DNA of 64,000 nucleotides. It comes from CAIKMD01 sp036501365. GTDB taxonomy: Bacteria; Pseudomonadota; Alphaproteobacteria; ATCC43930; CGMCC-115725. Numbering within the stretch: position 1 is the stretch's first letter; each line of letters begins with the position of its first letter. The translations under genes and the position numbers were made by a program. Below the pieces are notes generated by a model, which was not told the DNA's origin, made no database searches, and saw nothing but the letters and a program-made list of their open reading frames with translations. The stretch covers positions 34,442 through 98,441 of the forward strand of contig DASYAL010000014.1 in the NCBI GenBank assembly GCA_036501365.1, in the 5' to 3' direction. Positions 1-11,085 of this stretch are shown one piece after another.

Positions 1-7
1 GCGGGGC

Positions 8-481
8 ATGTTTGGGGAACCTGCGTTGGCGCTGTTTTCATCGACTTTTTTCAACAAGGTCGACCGCAAGGGCCGGGTCTCGGTGCCGGCGGGATTTCGC
101 GCCGCGCTCACCGGCCAGAGCTTCGCTGGCATCGTCGCTTTCCGCTCGCTGAAATTTCCGGCGCTAGACGCCGGCGGTTACGACCGGCTCGAGGACATCG
201 CCCGGAGCCTCGACGAGCTTCCCGAATTCTCCGACGAGCGCGAAGCGCTCGCTTCAATGCTGTCGGATGCGCATGAGCTGCCTTTCGACGGCGAAGGCCG
301 CATCGTACTGCCGCAACCGCTGATCGATCACGCCGCCATCGGCGAGCAGGTCGCCTTCGTCGGCGTCGGCCGCAGCTTCCAGCTCTGGGAGCCGGCGCGC
401 TTTCAGCGCCATCAGGACGAGATGCGGGAGCGCGTCCGCCAGCGCGGCTTCACCCTGCCGCCGCGGAGTCCCGCGAGGTGA
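8..481 (+). CDS. mraZ: Transcriptional regulator MraZ
   Basis: DNA-binding AbrB-fold protein of 157 residues that heads the dcw cluster and, in studied bacteria, represses that cluster's own promoter. Two swapped-hairpin repeats are visible, each with the family DxxxR signature: D19-R23 followed by VSVP, and D94-R98 followed by IVLP. Length is usual for the family. The ATG lies seven bases into the window, so the promoter and MraZ operator repeats are outside it and cannot be judged. The stop overlaps the GTG of rsmH by four bases, which implies translational coupling. Identification is secure; the exact start could differ by a few codons. Confidence 0.95.
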   Translation: MFGEPALALFSSTFFNKVDRKGRVSVPAGFRAALTGQSFAGIVAFRSLKFPALDAGGYDRLEDIARSLDELPEFSDEREALASMLSDAHELPFDGEGRIVLPQPLIDHAAIGEQVAFVGVGRSFQLWEPARFQRHQDEMRERVRQRGFTLPPRSPAR

Positions 482-1419
482 CGCAAGCCGGCGCGCATAT
501 TCCCGTCTTGCTCGCCGAAGTGATCGCCGCGCTGAAGCCCCATGATGACGGGCTTTATCTCGACGGCACGTTCGGCGGCGGTGGCTATAGCGAGGCGATC
601 CTGCGCAGCGCGCGCTGCCAAGTGGTGGCGCTCGATCGCGATCCCGCGGCCGTCGCGCGCGGCGAAAGCCTGGCGCGGCTTTATGCCGGCCGACTTACTC
701 TGCTCGAAGGCCGCTTCTCGGAGATGGAACGTCTCCTGGCGCCGCTCGGCACCGCCCATCTCGCCGGCGTCGCGCTCGATCTCGGCATCTCCTCGGCGCA
801 GCTCGACGACCCCGCGCGCGGCTTCTCGTTCCGCGCCGAAGGCCCGCTCGACATGCGCATGAGCGGTGAAGGCCGCAGCGCCGCCGATCTCGTCAACACG
901 GCCGACGAGGCCGAGCTCGCCGCGATCATTCGCGATTACGGCGAAGAGCGCTTCGCGCGCCGGATCGCGCGCGCCATTGTCGCGGCGCGACCGCTCGCCG
1001 GCACATCCGATCTCGCCGCCGCGATACGCGGCGTCGTGCCGGAGACCGGCGGCATCGATCCCGCCACCCGCACCTTCCAGGCGCTGCGCATCGCGGTGAA
1101 CGAGGAGCTCGACGAACTCGATCGCAGCCTCGCCGCTGCCGAGCGGTTGCTCGAGCCGGGCGGACGCCTCGTAGTCGTCGCATTCCATTCGCTCGAAGAC
1201 CGGCGCGTCAAAGATTTCCTGCGCCAACGCGGCGATACGGCGCCCAAAGTGAGTCGCCATGTTCCGGCGACACGCGGCCCGGCGCCGAGCTTCCACCTGC
1301 TGCAGCGCAAGCCGGTCGCGCCCGGTGCCGGCGAGATTGCGCGCAACCCGCGGGCTCGCTCCGCCCGGCTGCGCGCCGCCGAGCGCACGATCGCGCCGGC
1401 CTGGGAGATCGCCGCATGA
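478..1419 (+). CDS. rsmH: 16S rRNA (cytosine-1402 N4)-methyltransferase RsmH
   Basis: SAM-dependent methylation of C1402 of 16S rRNA at the ribosomal P site. The 313-residue protein begins HIPVLLAEV and has the SAM-binding stretch DGTFGGGGYS (about 29-38), the acidic ribose-binding turn ALDRDP, and the family block LDLGISSAQLDDPARGFSF near 100-118. The C-terminal VAFHSLEDR motif completes it. Translation starts at a GTG overlapping the mraZ stop (GTGA), and the stop overlaps the ftsL start (ATGA). Second gene of the dcw operon, the usual alphaproteobacterial position. Confidence 0.97.
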   Translation: MTQAGAHIPVLLAEVIAALKPHDDGLYLDGTFGGGGYSEAILRSARCQVVALDRDPAAVARGESLARLYAGRLTLLEGRFSEMERLLAPLGTAHLAGVALDLGISSAQLDDPARGFSFRAEGPLDMRMSGEGRSAADLVNTADEAELAAIIRDYGEERFARRIARAIVAARPLAGTSDLAAAIRGVVPETGGIDPATRTFQALRIAVNEELDELDRSLAAAERLLEPGGRLVVVAFHSLEDRRVKDFLRQRGDTAPKVSRHVPATRGPAPSFHLLQRKPVAPGAGEIARNPRARSARLRAAERTIAPAWEIAA

Positions 1420-1775
1420 TCCGCCCCGGCACCCTGGTCTGGCTCTGCATCGTGATCGCCGTCGGCTACACGATGTTCCAGGTGAAATACGAGGTAATGC
1501 GGCAAGAGCAGACGCTCGCCAGCCTCAACAAGCAGATCGCCGACGACCGCGAGCAGATCCGCGTGCTCGATGCGGAATGGAGCTATCTCACGCGCCCCAG
1601 CCGCCTCGAGGATCTCGCCGCCCGCTTCCTCCATCTCTCCGGCATGAGCGCCGCGCAGATCGTCACGCTGAGCGCCGTGCCGGCTGCGCCGGCTGCCGCG
1701 CCGGTTTCGCCCAGTGCCGCCGCGCCGGCCACCGGCCCGGGCCTCGCCGCGGTTGTCAGAAAACCCGTACCATGA
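1416..1775 (+). CDS. ftsL: Cell division protein FtsL
   Basis: Small bitopic divisome protein of 119 residues. A short cytoplasmic tail is followed by one membrane helix (about 7-23) and a periplasmic coiled coil (about 25-60), then a Pro/Ala-rich tail. In the family it forms a complex with FtsQ and FtsB and helps activate FtsWI. Sequence similarity in this family is low, so the call rests on topology, size and position between rsmH and ftsI. Both ends overlap neighbours by ATGA. The Ala/Pro-rich C-terminus from about residue 88 looks like an unstructured extension. Confidence 0.88.
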   Translation: MIRPGTLVWLCIVIAVGYTMFQVKYEVMRQEQTLASLNKQIADDREQIRVLDAEWSYLTRPSRLEDLAARFLHLSGMSAAQIVTLSAVPAAPAAAPVSPSAAAPATGPGLAAVVRKPVP

Positions 1776-3520
1776 GTGCATCATCGCCGCGCGATCCCAA
1801 TCCGTGCCGCCCGCGCCATTTCCGCCCCGGTCCTTGCGGTCCCGAGCCGCAGGAAGGACCGGCAAAGCAGTGGATCGAGACGGGCCGCACCCGGCTCATC
1901 ATCGCCGGCGCGCTGATGAGTCTCGCTTTCCTCGTGATCGCCGGCCGGCTCGTCGAAGTGTCGGGCTTCAAATCGGGCGACAATCGCGTGGCGCGCGAGG
2001 CCACGCCGACGCGCATCGAAACCAGCCGCGCCGATATCGTCGACCGTAATGGCGTGCTGCTGGCGACGACGCTGCCAACGCCGTCGCTCTATGCCGATCC
2101 CAAGGAAGTGCTCGACGCACGCAGCGCCGCACGCAAACTCGTGCGGCTGCTGCCCGAGCTCAACGAGGGGGAACTCGTCGCCAAGCTCAGCGCCGACAAG
2201 GGCTTCGTCTGGCTGAAACGGCAACTGACACCGCGCCAGATGGCTGCGATCAATGCGCTCGGCATCCCCGGCATCGATTTCCAGGACGAAGACAAGCGCA
2301 TCTACCCGCAAGGCCGCGCCTTCGCCCATGTCGTCGGCTATGCGGGCGTCGACAACAAAGGTCTCGCTGGTATCGAGCGCAGCTTCGACGAGGCGCTGCG
2401 CAGCCGCCAGCAGCCGCTCCAACTCTCGGTCGATCTGCGCATCCAGGCGATCCTGCGCTCCGAGATCGCGCAACAGATGAACGAGTTCCGGGCGATCGGC
2501 GGCAGCGGCATCGTCATGAACGTCAACACCGGCGAGGTCCTCGCGCTTGTATCGCTGCCGGATTTCGATCCCAACGACCCCGGCGCCTCGCCGACCGAGA
2601 ACCTCTTCAACCGCGTGACGCTCGGCACCTACGAGATCGGCTCGGTGTTCAAGATCTTCACCGTCGCGATGGCGCTCGACGATCACGTCACGACCCTCGA
2701 AGGCGGCTATGACGCCAGCCATCCGATCTCGATCGGCCGCTTCACCATCCACGACGACGACCCGCAGAACCGCTGGCTCTCGGTGCCCGAAATCTTCAAG
2801 TATTCCTCGAACATCGGCGCGGCGAAGATGGCGGTCGATGTCGGTGCCGATCGCCAGCGCGATTTCCTCGCCAAGCTCGGCCTCCTGAAGGCGCCGAATT
2901 TCGAACTGCCCGAGATCGGCGCGCCGCTGTTGCCGAGCATTTGGCGCACGGTCAACGTTATGACCATCGGCTTCGGCCACGGCATCTCGGTGAGCCCGTT
3001 GCAGGTCGCGACGGCGGTGAGCGCGGTCGCCAATGGCGGCATCCTGCATCCGGCGACGCTGATGAAGCTGCCCGACGGCGCCGCGGCCGCGGGACGGCGC
3101 GTGCTGTCGGAATCGACCTCGATCCAGATGCGCAAGCTGTTGCGTCTCGTCGTCGAGCAGGGCACAGGCAAGCTTGCTGAAGCGCCCGGCTATCTTATCG
3201 GCGGCAAAACCGGCACGGCCGAGAAAGTCTCGGGCCACGGCTATGCGACCCACTCGCTGATGTCGTCTTTCGCGGGCGTCTTTCCGGTCAACGATCCGCG
3301 CTACTTCATCATGATCTCGATCGACGAGCCGCATGGCGACAAGAAATCCTTCGGCAACGCGACCGGCGGCTGGGTGGCGGCGCCGGGCGTCTCGCGTAGC
3401 GTCGAGCGGATGGCGTCGTTACTGGGAATTCAACCTGTCGACGAGGATTCGCCCGAAATTCGCCGTTCTTTGATGGTCGGCTTGCCGGTACCGTCGGGGC
3501 GGAAATTTGCGTCTAACTGA
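1772..3520 (+). CDS. ftsI: Septal peptidoglycan transpeptidase FtsI (PBP3)
   Basis: Class B penicillin-binding protein that cross-links septal peptidoglycan, anchored in the inner membrane and working with FtsW. From the chosen ATG it has 582 residues: cytoplasmic tail, one membrane helix (about 41-60), pedestal domain, and transpeptidase domain with SVFK (291-294, catalytic Ser291), SSN (345-347) and KTG (479-481). The ATG overlaps the ftsL stop as ATGA. The reading frame stays open further upstream, but that stretch is antisense-like shadow over rsmH and ftsL. The 3' end overlaps the TTG start of murE by 14 bases. Confidence 0.96.
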   Translation: MSASSPRDPNPCRPRHFRPGPCGPEPQEGPAKQWIETGRTRLIIAGALMSLAFLVIAGRLVEVSGFKSGDNRVAREATPTRIETSRADIVDRNGVLLATTLPTPSLYADPKEVLDARSAARKLVRLLPELNEGELVAKLSADKGFVWLKRQLTPRQMAAINALGIPGIDFQDEDKRIYPQGRAFAHVVGYAGVDNKGLAGIERSFDEALRSRQQPLQLSVDLRIQAILRSEIAQQMNEFRAIGGSGIVMNVNTGEVLALVSLPDFDPNDPGASPTENLFNRVTLGTYEIGSVFKIFTVAMALDDHVTTLEGGYDASHPISIGRFTIHDDDPQNRWLSVPEIFKYSSNIGAAKMAVDVGADRQRDFLAKLGLLKAPNFELPEIGAPLLPSIWRTVNVMTIGFGHGISVSPLQVATAVSAVANGGILHPATLMKLPDGAAAAGRRVLSESTSIQMRKLLRLVVEQGTGKLAEAPGYLIGGKTGTAEKVSGHGYATHSLMSSFAGVFPVNDPRYFIMISIDEPHGDKKSFGNATGGWVAAPGVSRSVERMASLLGIQPVDEDSPEIRRSLMVGLPVPSGRKFASN

Positions 3521-4954
3521 GCTCATGGACGGGGGAGCCGCCCTCCGCCTGCCCGCCGGGGTGCGCGAACCCGAGGTCACCGGCCTGTCCGCGGACTCGC
3601 GCGCCGTTCAGCCTGGATTTCTGTTCGCCGCTTTGCCGGGCACGCAAGCCGACGGCAAGCGCTTCATCGCCGACGCGGTCAGGCGCGGCGCCGCCGCGGT
3701 TCTGACCGATGACGCGGCAGCGGTGACCGGCCTCACGCCGGTCGCCACCGATCCCAATCCGCGGCGGCAATTCGCGCGTATGGCGGGCCGCTTCTACGCA
3801 CCACAGCCGAAGACCATCGCGGCGGTGACCGGCACCAACGGCAAGACCTCGATCACAGTGTTCCTGCGCCAGATTTGGGCCGCGCTCGGTCAGCCGGCCG
3901 CGAGCCTCGGCACGATTGGCCTTTTCGCGCCCGGCATCGCGCAGCCCGGCAGCCTCACGACGCCCGATCCCGTGACACTCCATCGCGATCTCGCGATGCT
4001 CGCCAAGGCCGGCGTCGATCACGTCGCGCTCGAAGCTTCGAGCCACGGGCTCGACCAGTTCCGGCTCGACGGGCTCAATCTCACAGCCGCCGCTTTCACC
4101 AATCTCACCCGGGACCATCTCGACTATCACGCCGACATGGAAGCGTATTTCGCTGCCAAGGCGCGGCTCTTCACCGAGTTGCTGCCCGCGAGCGGCACCG
4201 CGGTCTACAACATCGACGCGTCGCAGACCGCGCGCCTCTCGGTGCTAAGCAAGGGCCGCGGCCAGACGATCATCACCTATGGCCGCAATCCGGCAGCGGA
4301 TATCTGGCTCTCCGATGCGCTTCCGGAAGGCCTCGGCCAGCGCATCCGCTTCTCGGGCTTCGGCGAGAAGCGCGACATCTGGCTGCCGCTAATGGGTGCG
4401 TTCCAGGCCTGGAACGCGCTCGCGGCGCTCGGCCTCGCGATCGCCTCCGGCGCGCCGGCAAGGGCGGCGTTCGACGCCGTCGCGAAACTGACGGGCGTAC
4501 CGGGCCGGATGCAGCGCATCGGCGACGCGCCGGTGATCGTTGATTATGCGCATACGCCCGACGCGTTGCAGACCGCGCTCACCGCGCTGCGACCGTTCTG
4601 CACCGGCAAGCTCATCGTCGTCTTCGGCTGCGGCGGGGATCGCGACGCCGGCAAGCGTCCACAAATGGGCGCGATCGCCGAGCAGCTCGCCGACCGCGTC
4701 ATCGTCACCGACGACAATCCGCGCAGCGAGAACCCGATCGCGATCCGGCAGGCGATTCTCGCCGCCTGCCCCAAGGCGCAGGAGATCGGCGACCGCGCCG
4801 AAGCGATCCGCGCCGGCATTGCGATGATCGCGCCGGGCGACATCATGCTGCTCGCCGGCAAGGGCCATGAGCGCGGCCAGATCGTCGCCGGCAAGACGCT
4901 GCCCTTCGACGACGCCGAGGTTGCTGCCGGCGTGCTCCGCGACAGGACGCGCGC

Positions 4955-4958
<4 letters not shown>
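3507..4958 (+). CDS. murE: UDP-MurNAc-dipeptide: meso-diaminopimelate ligase MurE
   Basis: Cytoplasmic ATP-dependent Mur ligase adding the third stem-peptide residue. The 483-residue protein has the P-loop TGTNGKTS (108-115) and the DNPR motif at 403-406, which in the family selects meso-diaminopimelate over lysine. A TTG start is chosen because GGGGCGGA lies a few bases upstream and the resulting N-terminus (MRLTELM) matches family starts. An in-frame ATG at 3525 is the alternative. It is the only dcw junction here with a 14-base rather than 4-base overlap. The stop overlaps murF by ATGA. Confidence 0.96.
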
Positions 4959-6385
<1,427 letters not shown>

Positions 6386-6390
6386 CGCGC

Positions 6391-7479
6391 ATGCTGTTTC
6401 ATTTGCTCGCGCCGCTGGCCGACCGGTTCGAGCCGTTCAACCTCTTCCGCTATCTCACTTTCCGCTCGGCGGGCGCCGTCGTGACCGCGCTTGTGATCAG
6501 CTTCCTCTGCGGGCGGCCGATCATCTCCTGGCTACGCTCGGTACAGCGCGAGGGCCAGCCGATCCGTAGCGACGGGCCGGAAGGCCATCTCCTCACGAAG
6601 AAGGGCACGCCGACCATGGGCGGCGCGCTGATCCTTCTCGCGGTCATCACCTCGACGCTGCTCTGGGCGGATCTCACCAACCGCTATGTGTGGATCACGC
6701 TGGGCGTCACCATCGGCTTCGGCGCGATCGGCTTCATGGACGACTACCAGAAGCTCGCCAATCGTTCGCACAAAGGCGTTCCAGGCAAGGCGCGTCTGCT
6801 CGGCGAGATCACCATCGCGGCCTTCGCGGTGTTCGGCGTGATGGTCATCACCCGCATGCCGCTCGCCACCGGCCTGGCGGTGCCGTTCCTCAAATCGGTG
6901 CTGATCCCGCTCGGCTGGTTCTTCCTGCCGTTCGGCGTCTTCGTCGTCGCCGGCGCCTCGAACGCGGTCAATCTCACTGACGGCCTCGATGGGCTCGCGA
7001 TCGTCCCGACGATGATCGCGGCGAGCTGCTTCATGCTGATCGCCTATCTCGTCGGCAACGTGGTGTTCTCGAATTATCTGCAGATCCAGCACGTGCCCGG
7101 CACCGGCGAGCTCGCCGTGTTCTGCGGCGCGATGGTCGGCGCAGCGCTCGGCTTCCTCTGGTTCAACGCGCCGCCGGCGATGGTGTTCATGGGCGATACC
7201 GGCTCGCTGTCGATTGGCGCGGCGCTCGGCATCATCGCCGTCATCACCAAGCAGGAATTGGTCCTGGCGATCATCGGCGGGCTGTTCGTACTCGAGACGG
7301 TGTCCGTGATCGTGCAGGTCGCGAGCTTCAAGCTCACGGGCAAGCGCGTCTTCCGGATGGCGCCGCTGCATCACCATTTCGAGAAGAAAGGCTGGCACGA
7401 GCCGACCATCGTTATCCGCTTCTGGATCATCGCCTCGATCCTCGCGATCGCGGGCCTCTCGACCCTGAAGCTGAGGTAG
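6391..7479 (+). CDS. mraY: Phospho-MurNAc-pentapeptide transferase MraY
   Basis: Polytopic inner-membrane enzyme making lipid I from UDP-MurNAc-pentapeptide and undecaprenyl phosphate. It has 362 residues and about ten hydrophobic segments. Visible signatures are MDDYQK (from 116), NLTDGLDGL (194-202, catalytic Asp cluster) and HHHFEKKGW (327 on). Length is standard. It sits five bases after murF and five before murD, with no overlap on either side. Its lipid carrier is recycled by UppP, encoded at 34786-35625 in this window. Confidence 0.97.
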   Translation: MLFHLLAPLADRFEPFNLFRYLTFRSAGAVVTALVISFLCGRPIISWLRSVQREGQPIRSDGPEGHLLTKKGTPTMGGALILLAVITSTLLWADLTNRYVWITLGVTIGFGAIGFMDDYQKLANRSHKGVPGKARLLGEITIAAFAVFGVMVITRMPLATGLAVPFLKSVLIPLGWFFLPFGVFVVAGASNAVNLTDGLDGLAIVPTMIAASCFMLIAYLVGNVVFSNYLQIQHVPGTGELAVFCGAMVGAALGFLWFNAPPAMVFMGDTGSLSIGAALGIIAVITKQELVLAIIGGLFVLETVSVIVQVASFKLTGKRVFRMAPLHHHFEKKGWHEPTIVIRFWIIASILAIAGLSTLKLR

Positions 7480-7484
7480 CGGCG

Positions 7485-8858
7485 ATGATTGAAATCACCA
7501 GCTTTCGCAGCCAGCGTGTCGCCGTCATGGGCCTCGCCCGCTCCGGCCTCGCCGCGGCGGAAGCGCTGAAGCGCGGCGGCGCCGAGGTGCTCGCCTGGGA
7601 CGACAGCGCCGAGAAGCGCGCGCAAGCGGCGGCGCAGGGCCTGCCGGTGGTCGATGTCGGCACGGCTAATCTCGAAGGCGTCGCAGCGCTGGTGCTGTCG
7701 CCCGGCATTCCCTCAACTTTCCCCAAGCCGCATCCGGTGGCGGCGAAAGCGCGCGCGACGGGCATCGAGATCATCGGCGACATCGAGCTTCTGGCGCGCA
7801 GCCGTCGCGAGGCTCGCTATGCCGGCATCACCGGCACCAACGGCAAATCGACCACGACCGCGCTTCTCGGCCACATCCTCGCTGCAGCCGGCCTGCGCGT
7901 CGCGGTCGGCGGCAATCTCGGCGTGCCGGCGCTGTCGCTCGATCCGCTCGGCAAGGATGGCGTCTATGTGCTCGAGATGAGCTCCTATCAGCTCGAACTC
8001 ACCAAGAGTCTCGTCTTCGACGTCGCCGTGCTGCTCAACATCACGCCCGATCATCTCGACCGGCATGGCGGCATGGAAGGCTATGTCGCGGCCAAGGAGC
8101 GCATCTTCGCCGGCCAGACCGCGCGTCAGGCGGCGGTGATCGGTCTCGACGACGCGGTCTGCCAAGGGATCGCCGCAAAGCTCGCCGCAACCGGCCATCG
8201 CATCGTGCCGATCTCGGCCGAACGCGCCGCGCCGGGTGGCGTCTATGTCGAAGGGGGAAGGCTGATCGACGATATCGATCACCGCCGTGCGTCGACGCTC
8301 GACCTCAGCGGGCTGCCGCGCCTGCCCGGCCGCCACAACTGGCAGAACGCGACCGCGGCTTTCGCCGCGGCGCGCTGTCTCGGGGTCGGCGCCGAAGCGG
8401 CGGCGCGCGGCATCGCCAGCTTCCCCGGCCTTGCCCATCGCCAGGAGCTGATCGCGACCGTCGAGGGCGTGCGCTATGTCAACGACAGCAAGGCAACCAA
8501 TGCCGACGCGACCGAGAAGGCGCTGGTCTGCTACGACGACATCTGCTGGATCGCCGGCGGCGTCGCCAAGGAAGGGGGCATCGCCAGCCTCGCGCCCTAT
8601 TTCCCGCGCATCCGCCACGCTTTCCTGATCGGTGAGGCCGCGCCGGCTTTCGCCGCGACTTTGTCGGGGCAGGTCGCTTTTACGCGCTCGGGCGATCTCG
8701 CCACCGCGGTCCGCCAGGCACGCGACGAAGCGCGGCCCGGCGGCACCGTCCTGTTATCGCCGGCCTGTGCTTCCTTCGACCAGTTCAGGGATTTCGAAGC
8801 GCGCGGCGAGGCGTTTCGCTGCCTCGTCGAAGCGCTGAAGCACGAGGCACGCGCATGA
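7485..8858 (+). CDS. murD: UDP-MurNAc-L-Ala: D-glutamate ligase MurD
   Basis: Second amino-acid ligase of the peptidoglycan precursor pathway, 457 residues. The N-terminal Rossmann-like domain begins with VAVMGLARSGLA, followed by the central ATPase domain with P-loop TGTNGKST (116-123) and a C-terminal ligase domain with YVNDSKATNADAT. The start is an ATG five bases after mraY, and the stop overlaps ftsW by ATGA. All expected domains are present and nothing is unusual. Confidence 0.96.
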   Translation: MIEITSFRSQRVAVMGLARSGLAAAEALKRGGAEVLAWDDSAEKRAQAAAQGLPVVDVGTANLEGVAALVLSPGIPSTFPKPHPVAAKARATGIEIIGDIELLARSRREARYAGITGTNGKSTTTALLGHILAAAGLRVAVGGNLGVPALSLDPLGKDGVYVLEMSSYQLELTKSLVFDVAVLLNITPDHLDRHGGMEGYVAAKERIFAGQTARQAAVIGLDDAVCQGIAAKLAATGHRIVPISAERAAPGGVYVEGGRLIDDIDHRRASTLDLSGLPRLPGRHNWQNATAAFAAARCLGVGAEAAARGIASFPGLAHRQELIATVEGVRYVNDSKATNADATEKALVCYDDICWIAGGVAKEGGIASLAPYFPRIRHAFLIGEAAPAFAATLSGQVAFTRSGDLATAVRQARDEARPGGTVLLSPACASFDQFRDFEARGEAFRCLVEALKHEARA

Positions 8859-9976
8859 GCACCTTCGCCCGCACCGATCGCCGGATCGTCGCGCAATGGT
8901 GGTGGACCGTCGATCGCTGGTCGATCCTCGCGATCCTCGCGCTGATCGGCTTCGGTTCGCTGATGGTGATGGCAGCGAGCCCGGCCGTCGCCGTGCGCAT
9001 CGGCGCCGACAGCCTCCATTTCATCAAGCGCTATTTCGCGGTGCTGCCGCTGGCGCTGGTGCTGATGTTCTCGGTCTCATTGATGAGCCCGCGGACGATC
9101 CGCCTGCTCGCCTTCGCCGGTCTCGCGATCGGCATCGTGCTGCTCGTTTACACACTGATGAATGGCATCGAGATCAAAGGCGCGCGGCGGTGGATCGATC
9201 TGCCGGGCGAATCGATCCAACCTTCGGAATTCGTCAAGCCGTGTTTTGCGGTGGTAGCGGCCTGGCTGTTCGCGCAAAGCAAGGAGCGGCCCAGCTTTCC
9301 CGGGAGCTGGATCGCTGCCGGTCTCTACTTGCTGATCGTCGGGCTGCTGATCCGCCAGCCCGACCTTGGCCAGACCGCGGTCGTCTCGGTGGTGTGGTTC
9401 ACGCAGTTCTTCCTGGCCGGCCTGCCGCTGCTGTGGATGGTGACGCTGCTCGCGGGCGGCGTGCTCGGCCTGGCCGGCGCCTACACGTTCCTGCCGCACG
9501 TCACGGTTCGCATCAACGATTTCCTCGATCCGACGGCCGGCAATAGCTATCAGGTCGATCGCTCGATCGACGCCTTCATGAATGGCGGGCTGTGGGGACG
9601 CGGGCCGGGCGAGGGCACTGTGAAGCTGTCGCTGCCCGACGCGCATGCCGATTTCGTCTTCGCAGTCGCAGGCGAGGAGCTGGGGCTGATCGTCTGCCTC
9701 ATCATCGTCGCGCTCTTCGCCTTCGTGGTGCTGCGCGGCTTCTCGCGGCTCCTGCAAGAGAACAATCTCTACATCGTCCTCGCCGCCACCGGCTTGCTGG
9801 TCCAGTTCGGACTGCAGGCGATCATCAACATGGCGTCGACGCTACACCTCATGCCAACCAAGGGCATGACCTTGCCTTTCATCTCCTATGGCGGCTCCTC
9901 GCTGCTCGCGCTCGGCCTCGGCGTCGGCATGATGCTGGCGCTGACGCGACGGCGCTTCGGGGACGGTGACGAATGA
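8855..9976 (+). CDS. ftsW: Septal peptidoglycan glycosyltransferase FtsW (SEDS family)
   Basis: SEDS-family polymerase that builds septal glycan strands from lipid II, partnered with FtsI. The 373-residue protein has a short basic cytoplasmic N-terminus and about ten membrane helices, with the family segments IQPSEFVKP, PDAHADFVFAVAGEELG (large periplasmic loop) and PFISYGGSS near the C-terminus. Both ends overlap neighbours by ATGA. RodA is the nearest alternative, but dcw position between murD and murG argues for FtsW. Confidence 0.95.
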   Translation: MSTFARTDRRIVAQWWWTVDRWSILAILALIGFGSLMVMAASPAVAVRIGADSLHFIKRYFAVLPLALVLMFSVSLMSPRTIRLLAFAGLAIGIVLLVYTLMNGIEIKGARRWIDLPGESIQPSEFVKPCFAVVAAWLFAQSKERPSFPGSWIAAGLYLLIVGLLIRQPDLGQTAVVSVVWFTQFFLAGLPLLWMVTLLAGGVLGLAGAYTFLPHVTVRINDFLDPTAGNSYQVDRSIDAFMNGGLWGRGPGEGTVKLSLPDAHADFVFAVAGEELGLIVCLIIVALFAFVVLRGFSRLLQENNLYIVLAATGLLVQFGLQAIINMASTLHLMPTKGMTLPFISYGGSSLLALGLGVGMMLALTRRRFGDGDE

Positions 9977-11085
9977 CGGGGCATCTCGTCGTCCTTGCCA
10001 GCGGCGGCACCGGCGGCCACTTGTTCCCCGCCGAGGCGCTCGCCAGCGCGCTCCTGGCGCGCGGCCACCGCGTCGCGCTGGTGACCGATCGGCGCGGCCA
10101 GGCTTTCGCCGATCGCCTGCCCGAGGTCGCGCTGCACCGCATCCCGGCTGGCCGTCTCGATGCGGGCCTGATCGGCAAGGCGATGGGCGTCGCCGAGATG
10201 ATGCTCGGCACGTTCGCCGCCGGGACGCTGCTTGGTCGCTTGCGGCCCGCGGTGGTGGTCGGCTTCGGCGGCTATCCCTCGGTGCCGACCATGCTTGCAG
10301 CATCGCGCCGCCGCCTTGCGACGGTGGTGCATGAGCAGAACGCGCTGATGGGCCGCGCCAACCGCCTGCTCGCGCCCCGAGTCTCGCGCATCGCAACATC
10401 GTTCCCTCAGGTGCAGGGGTTAAAGCCCGCCGATCAGGCACGCATCACCTTCACCGGCAATCCGGTGCGGCCGGAGATCGCGCGGCTGCGCGATTTGCCT
10501 TACGCGGCGCCGAGTGGCGCCATCAATCTCCTCGTCACCGGCGGGAGCCAGGGTGCGCGCATCCTCAGCACCGTGATTCCCGAAGCGCTCGCGCGCCTGC
10601 CCGCGACGCTCAAAGCGCGGCTCGCCTTGGCGCAGCAGGCGCGGCCCGAAGACATCGATCGCGTGCGCGAGACACATCGACAAAACGGCATCGCCGCCGA
10701 AGTGGCGCCGTTCTTCCACGATGTGCCGGAGCGTCTCGCCCGCGCCCATCTCGTGATTGCCCGCTCAGGCGCCTCGACCGTCGCCGAGCTTTGCGTCGCG
10801 GGCCGTCCCGCGATCCTTGTCCCCTATGCCCATGCGGCCGACGATCATCAAAGCGTCAACGCGCGCGCGCTCGAGGAGGCCGGCGCCGTCTGGGTGATGC
10901 CGGAAAGCGGCTTCACGCCTGAAACGCTGGCTGCGCACCTCGAGACCCTGCTCGCCGCGCCCGAAAGCCTCACCGCCGCCGCCGCCGCCGCGCGCGCGCT
11001 CGGCAAGCCCGATGCGGCAGCACGCCTCGCCGATCTCGTCCTCGCCGGCGCCAATGGCGACGATCACCGGGAGAATGCCGCATGA
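9973..11085 (+). CDS. murG: Lipid II synthase MurG (GlcNAc transferase)
   Basis: Peripheral inner-membrane glycosyltransferase (GT-B fold) transferring GlcNAc from UDP-GlcNAc to lipid I. It has 370 residues, with the N-terminal acceptor motif SGGTGGHLFPA (10-20), the VHEQNA segment and the donor-side GASTVAEL and PAILVPY blocks. A run of GCC triplets near 10975-10995 encodes an alanine tract close to the C-terminus. ATGA overlaps join it to ftsW and murC. Confidence 0.97.
   Translation: MTGHLVVLASGGTGGHLFPAEALASALLARGHRVALVTDRRGQAFADRLPEVALHRIPAGRLDAGLIGKAMGVAEMMLGTFAAGTLLGRLRPAVVVGFGGYPSVPTMLAASRRRLATVVHEQNALMGRANRLLAPRVSRIATSFPQVQGLKPADQARITFTGNPVRPEIARLRDLPYAAPSGAINLLVTGGSQGARILSTVIPEALARLPATLKARLALAQQARPEDIDRVRETHRQNGIAAEVAPFFHDVPERLARAHLVIARSGASTVAELCVAGRPAILVPYAHAADDHQSVNARALEEAGAVWVMPESGFTPETLAAHLETLLAAPESLTAAAAAARALGKPDAAARLADLVLAGANGDDHRENAA

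Noticed and set aside
1781..3334. Minus-strand open frame of about 500 codons under ftsI
   Set aside because: Shadow frame caused by codon bias of ftsI; composition is non-protein-like and there is no ribosome-binding site.
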